Origin: Variovorax paradoxus | Lineage (GTDB): Bacteria; Pseudomonadota; Gammaproteobacteria; Burkholderiales; Burkholderiaceae_C | NCBI RefSeq assembly: GCF_030811855.1 | Contig: NZ_JAUSRN010000016.1 | Coordinates: 1-64,000, forward strand | Length of the DNA: 64,000 nt | Direction: 5' to 3' | In this document: positions 59,985 through 64,000 of the stretch, in pieces | Numbering within the stretch: the first letter of the stretch is position 1 | Layout of the letters: each line of letters starts with the position of its first letter | The notes under the pieces: generated by a model | Databases searched by the model: none | What the model saw: the letters and a program-made list of their open reading frames with translations, nothing else | Told to the model about the DNA's origin: nothing | Made by a program: the position numbers and the translations under genes

Positions 59985-61331
59985 TCAGCGGGGAAGCATG
60001 CGTCTGATGGCTCGGAGCGGTCGCGTAATGCGCCACGAGAGCGTTCGAAATACTTCGTCCAGCCGGGATGCATGCTGCTCTCTTTGGCTTAGGAGTTCGG
60101 ATTCCAAACTGCGAAGCAGTTCTTCTCGTTGCTGCTGTGACTCCACCAAGGCTTGATGTGACCCCACCAGGGCTTGATGTGCCCCGGCCAAGGCTTGCTG
60201 TGCATTTTCGCTCTGAGACAGGCGATGGCTGAGTTGCACCCGTTCATGGCTCAGCCAAGCGATATGTCGCGAGGACTCAAAGGCCTCTTGGTAGTAGGCC
60301 TCGATTTGGCTGGTCAACGTATCCTGCATTTGACGGAGCAGATCCAATTCGCTTTTGGCGACTGCGAGTTGCTCTTGCGCTTGCATGGAGTTTTGCGCTA
60401 GTCGGCTGCAAGAATCGGCTCGGTCCGAAGCCGATTTGACGAGGGCCGAAATCTCCGTTTGAGCATCTTTGAGCCGCTGCTCCAGTTGTTCGCGCGCCGT
60501 TTTCTCGAGGCGCCAGCCAGCATCCATTTCATTAAGCTCCGACGCGGTTTTTTCCAATTCAGAGGTTACCTCACTGAGTTTTCGTTCGAGCAATACCTTT
60601 CCGGAATCTAGTTCTACAGATTTTTGAAGGGCAGTTGCTTCTGAGGCACGCATGAAATGATCAAACCAGTTAGGAGGCGAGTGAAAATAAGCTTCAAGTT
60701 CATCCAGTTTTTCATTGGCGACGTAGAATCTGTTCAATCCGTCAAAATAGACAAAGGTGTATCTTTGGGAGAGAAGAAGATCTTCCCATTCTTGGTGGGT
60801 CGGAGTCTGAGAGTTGGGGAGCGTTGCTTCCACCAGAATGATCCAAGGGCGAAATCTTGCAAAGTCTCCACCAAGCAATACAGCACGTTCCTTGCCTTCG
60901 ACGTCGACCTTGAGAAAATGAATGGCGCGACCTTGGGCATGCTTTTCGCAAACGTCTCTCAGCGTACCGATGGTCACTGGGACACGCTCGACCTCCCAGT
61001 TTTCGTTTTTGTACTTGTTGCCAAGTGCGGGTACGCCAGTGGATATCCCATTGCCTTCTCCAACGGAGAAATACGAAGCGACTCCTGATTTTTCCTCAAG
61101 GGCCAATTGAAGGTTGATGTCTCGGCTACGAGCGGCAGCGAGTCGTGCGTAGGCGCCAGCCATTGGCTCAATGTTAATCCCAGACCAACCACGCTCATAA
61201 AAAGCGGCGGTCACAGAATCGGCAATCGGTTCGGAGGCGCCCACATCGATATAGAAACCATCCTTGACCGTTGAGAGCGCACGCCACAGCATGACGTCTT
61301 CGAAATTCTGCGCGTAAGAAACAAATGTCAT
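59985..61331 (-). CDS. FkbM-family methyltransferase with long C-terminal coiled coil
   Basis: A 448-residue protein from ATG 61331 (M-T-F-V-S-Y-A-Q-N-F-E-D-V-M-L-W-R-A-L, the usual start of this group). GTG 61382, overlapping the fcl stop, would add 17 residues. Residues 1-215 form the FkbM fold: G-F-Y-I-D-V-G-A-S-E-P, W-S-G-I-N-I-E-P, then F-L-K-V-D-V-E-G-K-E. It would O-methylate a glycan sugar with SAM. Residues about 245-430 are a continuous coiled coil rich in Glu, Gln, Leu and Ala, with a 7-residue repeat H-Q-A-L-V-x-S near the end. The tail R-I-T-R-P-L-R-A-I-R-R is basic, as often seen in glycan-chain-length or scaffold proteins. Confidence 0.87.
   Translation of the reverse strand: MTFVSYAQNFEDVMLWRALSTVKDGFYIDVGASEPIADSVTAAFYERGWSGINIEPMAGAYARLAAARSRDINLQLALEEKSGVASYFSVGEGNGISTGVPALGNKYKNENWEVERVPVTIGTLRDVCEKHAQGRAIHFLKVDVEGKERAVLLGGDFARFRPWIILVEATLPNSQTPTHQEWEDLLLSQRYTFVYFDGLNRFYVANEKLDELEAYFHSPPNWFDHFMRASEATALQKSVELDSGKVLLERKLSEVTSELEKTASELNEMDAGWRLEKTAREQLEQRLKDAQTEISALVKSASDRADSCSRLAQNSMQAQEQLAVAKSELDLLRQMQDTLTSQIEAYYQEAFESSRHIAWLSHERVQLSHRLSQSENAQQALAGAHQALVGSHQALVESQQQREELLRSLESELLSQREQHASRLDEVFRTLSWRITRPLRAIRRMLPR
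60135..60200. repeat. Three 21-bp tandem repeats within the coiled-coil region
   Basis: The units ACCAAGGCTTGATGTGACCCC, ACCAGGGCTTGATGTGCCCCG and CCAAGGCTTGCTGTG follow one another. They encode the heptad A-G-A-H-Q-A-L, V-G-S-H-Q-A-L and V-E-S-Q-Q-Q on the minus strand, so the coil could change length in whole heptads. Confidence 0.7.
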
Positions 61332-61378
61332 GCATTTATCCCGAGTGCGAGTGAGCGAAAGCAAGCCTTGAAAGCGGT

Positions 61379-62314
61379 TCACCTTCTCGCACGGGAATAA
61401 TTCTCCTTATACCAGTGATAGGTCAGAGAAAGCGCCTGTTCGAATGACTGCCTTGGTTTGAAGCCCAGGGCCTGAAGACGAGAAATATCGTACTCTCTTA
61501 ATTTCTGCCCGTCGGGTTTGGTCGAATCCCATTCAACTGTCCCGGTGTATCCGGAAATTTTATGCAGCATGTCGACAGTGTCGCGAATCGTTACCGAGGT
61601 GCCTGTGGCGAGATTGATCGCACCTTGATATTCCTCTGCGAGGAGGCGCAGCGCTAAAGCGGCATCGTGGCTGAAGAGAAAATCTCTTTCTGCTTTTCCC
61701 GTGCCCCAAACTGAAACCGATTCACCGTGAGTCTGGCCTTTGTAGAATTTGGAAATCAACGAAGGAATGACGTGGCCGAATTTTTCATCGAACTTGTCAT
61801 GTGGACCGAATAGGTTGGTAGAAATTCCGTAGGCAAAATTCAGACCGTACTGATCTTTGTAGGCCTCCAATTGGGCCAGCATGCTGCGTTTAGTATGAGC
61901 ATACGCGGCCTCGGAGTAATGCGGTGGGCCATTCCAAATCTGGTCTTCCGACATCGGCAATTTGACCATGTCCGAATAGATGGCAGCAGACCCCATGGCG
62001 ACAATTTTTTTTGTGCCATACATTCGTGCAGACTCCACAACATTTGTATTGATTCTGATGTTGTCTAGATAGGCGATGCCTTTATTCGACAGATTGCCCA
62101 TGATTCCCCACACGCGGGCCGCGAGATGAAAAACCAGCTTTGGCTTAGTCGCGTTGAACAGGCGTTCTGTGGCCGGTTGGTCGGTCAGATCGACCTCTTT
62201 GCTTGTTACGGAGGTTACGTTTTTATAGCCTGCGGATGCCAGTTCATGCTGCAAGGCACGGCCGATAACGCCCCCGGCTCCTGTAATTAGGATCGAATCA
62301 TTTGTGATGCTCAT
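61379..62314 (-). CDS. fcl: GDP-L-fucose synthase
   Basis: A 311-residue extended SDR that converts GDP-4-keto-6-deoxymannose to GDP-L-fucose by epimerisation and NADPH reduction. ATG 62314 has GGGAGT in front. NAD(P) motif T-G-A-G-G-V-I-G (11-18), L-A-A-R-V-W-G-I-M-G-N (the family's A-A-x-V-G-G-I equivalent), and the Y138-A-H-T-K142 pair are present. The gene for the preceding step, GDP-mannose dehydratase (gmd), is not in the window. First gene of the AT-richer glycan operon, coupled to FkbM. Confidence 0.9.
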   Translation of the reverse strand: MSITNDSILITGAGGVIGRALQHELASAGYKNVTSVTSKEVDLTDQPATERLFNATKPKLVFHLAARVWGIMGNLSNKGIAYLDNIRINTNVVESARMYGTKKIVAMGSAAIYSDMVKLPMSEDQIWNGPPHYSEAAYAHTKRSMLAQLEAYKDQYGLNFAYGISTNLFGPHDKFDEKFGHVIPSLISKFYKGQTHGESVSVWGTGKAERDFLFSHDAALALRLLAEEYQGAINLATGTSVTIRDTVDMLHKISGYTGTVEWDSTKPDGQKLREYDISRLQALGFKPRQSFEQALSLTYHWYKENYSRARR

Positions 62315-62585
62315 TTTTACTCCCTGGCTATGGATGTTGATCCGCGAGCATAACTGCTCTGAAAAAGAGGTCCGCGCAGCTGAAAAGCGGTGAAGGAATT
62401 CTAATCGACCGGTTAAATGAATGCTTAAGTATTAAAATGTCTTCCATTGTCATTAATTTGGCCAAGGTGGTCTCCATGTGCGCCACTCCGGCATCGGTGA
62501 GGTTGAGGGTTCCAATGCCCAGCAAATCCCACGCCACAAATCAATTTCAGCTTAGATCGCCCTTGCCGCGTGGCAGGCTGACTCG
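62315..62585. other. Intergenic region upstream of the fucosylation operon
   Basis: This AT-rich stretch (notably 62390-62470) lies between the dadA stop and the fcl start, both on the minus strand, and should contain the operon promoter. A possible reading frame of 69 codons (62328-62537, minus) has no family likeness and is not called. No terminator hairpin with a T-run was seen after dadA. Confidence 0.5.
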
Positions 62586-63917
62586 TCAAGGTTTCAATAA
62601 GGATGAACTCGGTGGGAAGATGGGTTTCATCTGCGTGAGCTCCGCGGACGCAACGCCCGTAAACGCGAAATCCACCTCCGGCGCAAGCCCGCTCACAATG
62701 CGCGCAATCGACTTGCCCGAGCCGCAAGCGTGCGTCCAGCCCAGCGTGCCGTGGCCGGTGTTCAGATATAGGTTCGGCAGCTTCGTCTTGCCGATCAGCG
62801 GCACGTTACTCGGCGTCGCAGGACGCAGCCCGGTCCAGAACTGCGCCTGCGCGGTGTCGCCGGCGCCCGGGAAGAGCTCTTCGACGCGCCGCAAGATGGC
62901 CTCGCAACGCAGGCGGTTCAGATCGCGGTCGTAGCCGTTGAGTTCGGCCGTGCCGGCGATGCGCAGGCGGTCGCCTGAGGCGGACGTGTAGCGCGAGAAC
63001 ACCAGCTTGTATTCGTCGTCGGTCAGCGAGACCTGATGCGCCTTCGAGGCGTCCTGGACCGGCAAGGTCACCGAATAGCCCTTGGCCGGATAGATCGGCA
63101 GCCGGATGCCCAACGGCGCGGCAACGATCGGGCTCAGCGAGCCCATCGCCAGCACGAAGGCGTCGCCCCGGATGCGCTGGAAGCGGCCTTCGTCGTCGGT
63201 CGCTTCGACGTGATCGATGCTGCCGCCCGCTTCGCGCAGCGCAGTGATCGTGTGGCTCATGAGGAACTTCACACCGGCCGCCCTCGCCAGCGCGACCAGC
63301 TCGCGCGCAAAGCGGTTGGCGTCGCCCGATTCGTCCTCGGCCGTGTAGGTGGCGCCGGCCAGCTTCGGACGGATGTGGGCCAGGGCCGGTTCGATCTTCA
63401 CCGCCTCGTCGGCCGAGATCACCTGGCGCTCGCAGCCCAGGGCGCGCATCTGCTCGGCCGGCGCGAGGGCACCGTCGAACTCCTTCTGCGTCGTGTAGAA
63501 GTGCAGGATGCCCTGAGTGCGCTGGTCGTATTGGAGGCCGGTGTCGGCGCGCAGCTGCTGCAGCGTGTCGCGGCTGTAGGTGCCCAGGCGCACGATCTGC
63601 TCGATGTTGTGGCGCGTGCGCGCCGGGGTGCATTCACGCAAGAACTGCAGGCCCCAGAGCCACTGGCGCATGTCCGCGCGGATGCGAAAGAGCAGCGGCG
63701 CATCTTCCTTGCCCAGCCACTGCAGCACCTTGAGCGGTGCGCTCGGGTTGGCCCAGGGTTCGGCATGGCTCACCGAGATCTGCCCGCCATTGGCAAAGCT
63801 GGTTTCGGCCGCCGGCGTGGCCTGCCGGTCGATCACGGTCACGTCGTGGCCGAGTTGCTGGAGGTAGTAGGCCGAGGTCACGCCGAGCAAGCCGGCGCCA
63901 AGAACGATCACGCGCAT
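62586..63917 (-). CDS. dadA: D-amino-acid dehydrogenase (small subunit, DadA type)
   Basis: A 443-residue FAD enzyme that oxidises D-amino acids, passing electrons to the respiratory chain. ATG 63917 gives M-R-V-I-V-L-G-A-G-L-L-G-V-T-S-A-Y-Y-L. The FAD-binding pattern G-A-G-L-L-G is followed by A-A-E-T-S-F-A-N-G-G-Q-I-S and the C-terminal G-L-R-P-A-T-P-S-N-V-P and N-T-G-H-G-T-L-G-W-T. The last 20 residues differ from the usual short DadA end and are Ser/Pro-rich. The last 83 bases of the window are its upstream region. Confidence 0.92.
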   Translation of the reverse strand: MRVIVLGAGLLGVTSAYYLQQLGHDVTVIDRQATPAAETSFANGGQISVSHAEPWANPSAPLKVLQWLGKEDAPLLFRIRADMRQWLWGLQFLRECTPARTRHNIEQIVRLGTYSRDTLQQLRADTGLQYDQRTQGILHFYTTQKEFDGALAPAEQMRALGCERQVISADEAVKIEPALAHIRPKLAGATYTAEDESGDANRFARELVALARAAGVKFLMSHTITALREAGGSIDHVEATDDEGRFQRIRGDAFVLAMGSLSPIVAAPLGIRLPIYPAKGYSVTLPVQDASKAHQVSLTDDEYKLVFSRYTSASGDRLRIAGTAELNGYDRDLNRLRCEAILRRVEELFPGAGDTAQAQFWTGLRPATPSNVPLIGKTKLPNLYLNTGHGTLGWTHACGSGKSIARIVSGLAPEVDFAFTGVASAELTQMKPIFPPSSSLLKP

Positions 63918-64000
63918 TTCAAGTACCTTTGAGTGAGGCACCTGAACGACGGACTGGGTGTGCTACCGATTCAATAGCAAGCAACCGGACGACCGACGTC

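Noticed and set aside
62328-62537. Minus-strand 69-codon ORF between dadA and fcl
   Set aside because: No ribosome site of quality, no family likeness, and it occupies the expected promoter of the fucosylation operon.
1-64000. tRNA genes, CRISPR arrays, transposases and phage structural genes
   Set aside because: I looked for cloverleaf ends, regularly spaced repeats and transposase or integrase motifs and saw none.

Overview
The window looks like a chromosomal segment of a high-GC betaproteobacterium of the family Comamonadaceae, most likely Variovorax or a close relative. This rests on gene style rather than a database search: a Bug/TctC-type receptor beside an amidase, LysR regulators paired with divergent metabolic genes, a PhaM-type PHA-granule protein, an HU protein with an Ala/Lys/Pro tail, a MocR regulator with several LysE exporters, and GC-rich palindromic intergenic elements. 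I see no tRNA, rRNA, CRISPR array or complete insertion sequence.

Layout. 1-3055: the 3' end of a large LysM-containing polymorphic toxin gene (cut by the window edge and broken by a one-base frameshift), ending in a putative ADP-ribosyltransferase-like toxin domain, then a small candidate immunity gene. 3048-4572: a DUF4291 gene, an ORF6N gene and a probable regulator remnant. 4859-9585: a GT-A glycosyltransferase, a TPR-GT41 (O-GlcNAc-transferase-like) protein, and, divergent from it, a YadA-type trimeric autotransporter; this could be a self-contained adhesin glycosylation locus. 9600-10226: the last third of a copper P-type ATPase gene that has lost its body but kept a CueR/MerR-type promoter. 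10258-13987: amidase, Bug receptor and divergent LysR. 14143-14596: HU and its terminator. 14604-24724: LysR, an orphan TRAP-type binding protein translationally coupled to a GGDEF-EAL protein, then a diguanylate cyclase and a hybrid histidine kinase, forming a c-di-GMP signalling block.

24731-41225: mostly housekeeping or conserved genes: pldA, a small lipoprotein and rep (coupled by two ATGA overlaps), an AEC permease, an exported protein, priA, hemE, an MHS/MFS symporter, a redoxin beside a DsbD-type reductase, AlaX and a PQQ-sugar-dehydrogenase-like lipoprotein. The hemE-priA gap holds two DnaA-box sequences inside nested perfect inverted repeats. 41241-45539: GNAT, quinone-oxidoreductase-like protein, LysR, an SDR without its catalytic Tyr/Lys, and a creatininase-family protein, followed by a roughly 260-bp inverted repeat.

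45874-55425: ten tightly packed minus-strand genes (three LysE exporters, one EamA exporter, two PLP enzymes, PhzF, GST, VOC and DJ-1/PfpI proteins) headed by a divergent MocR regulator with an 11-bp perfect inverted repeat in the shared promoter. This looks like an inducible system for amino-acid-like or amine compounds. 55527-57594: PhaM and a FIST-domain protein. 57796-62314: a visibly AT-richer island with a GT4 plus fucosyltransferase-like fusion, an FkbM methyltransferase with a long coiled coil, and GDP-L-fucose synthase, probably surface-glycan fucosylation acquired by transfer. 62586-63917: a DadA-type D-amino-acid dehydrogenase.
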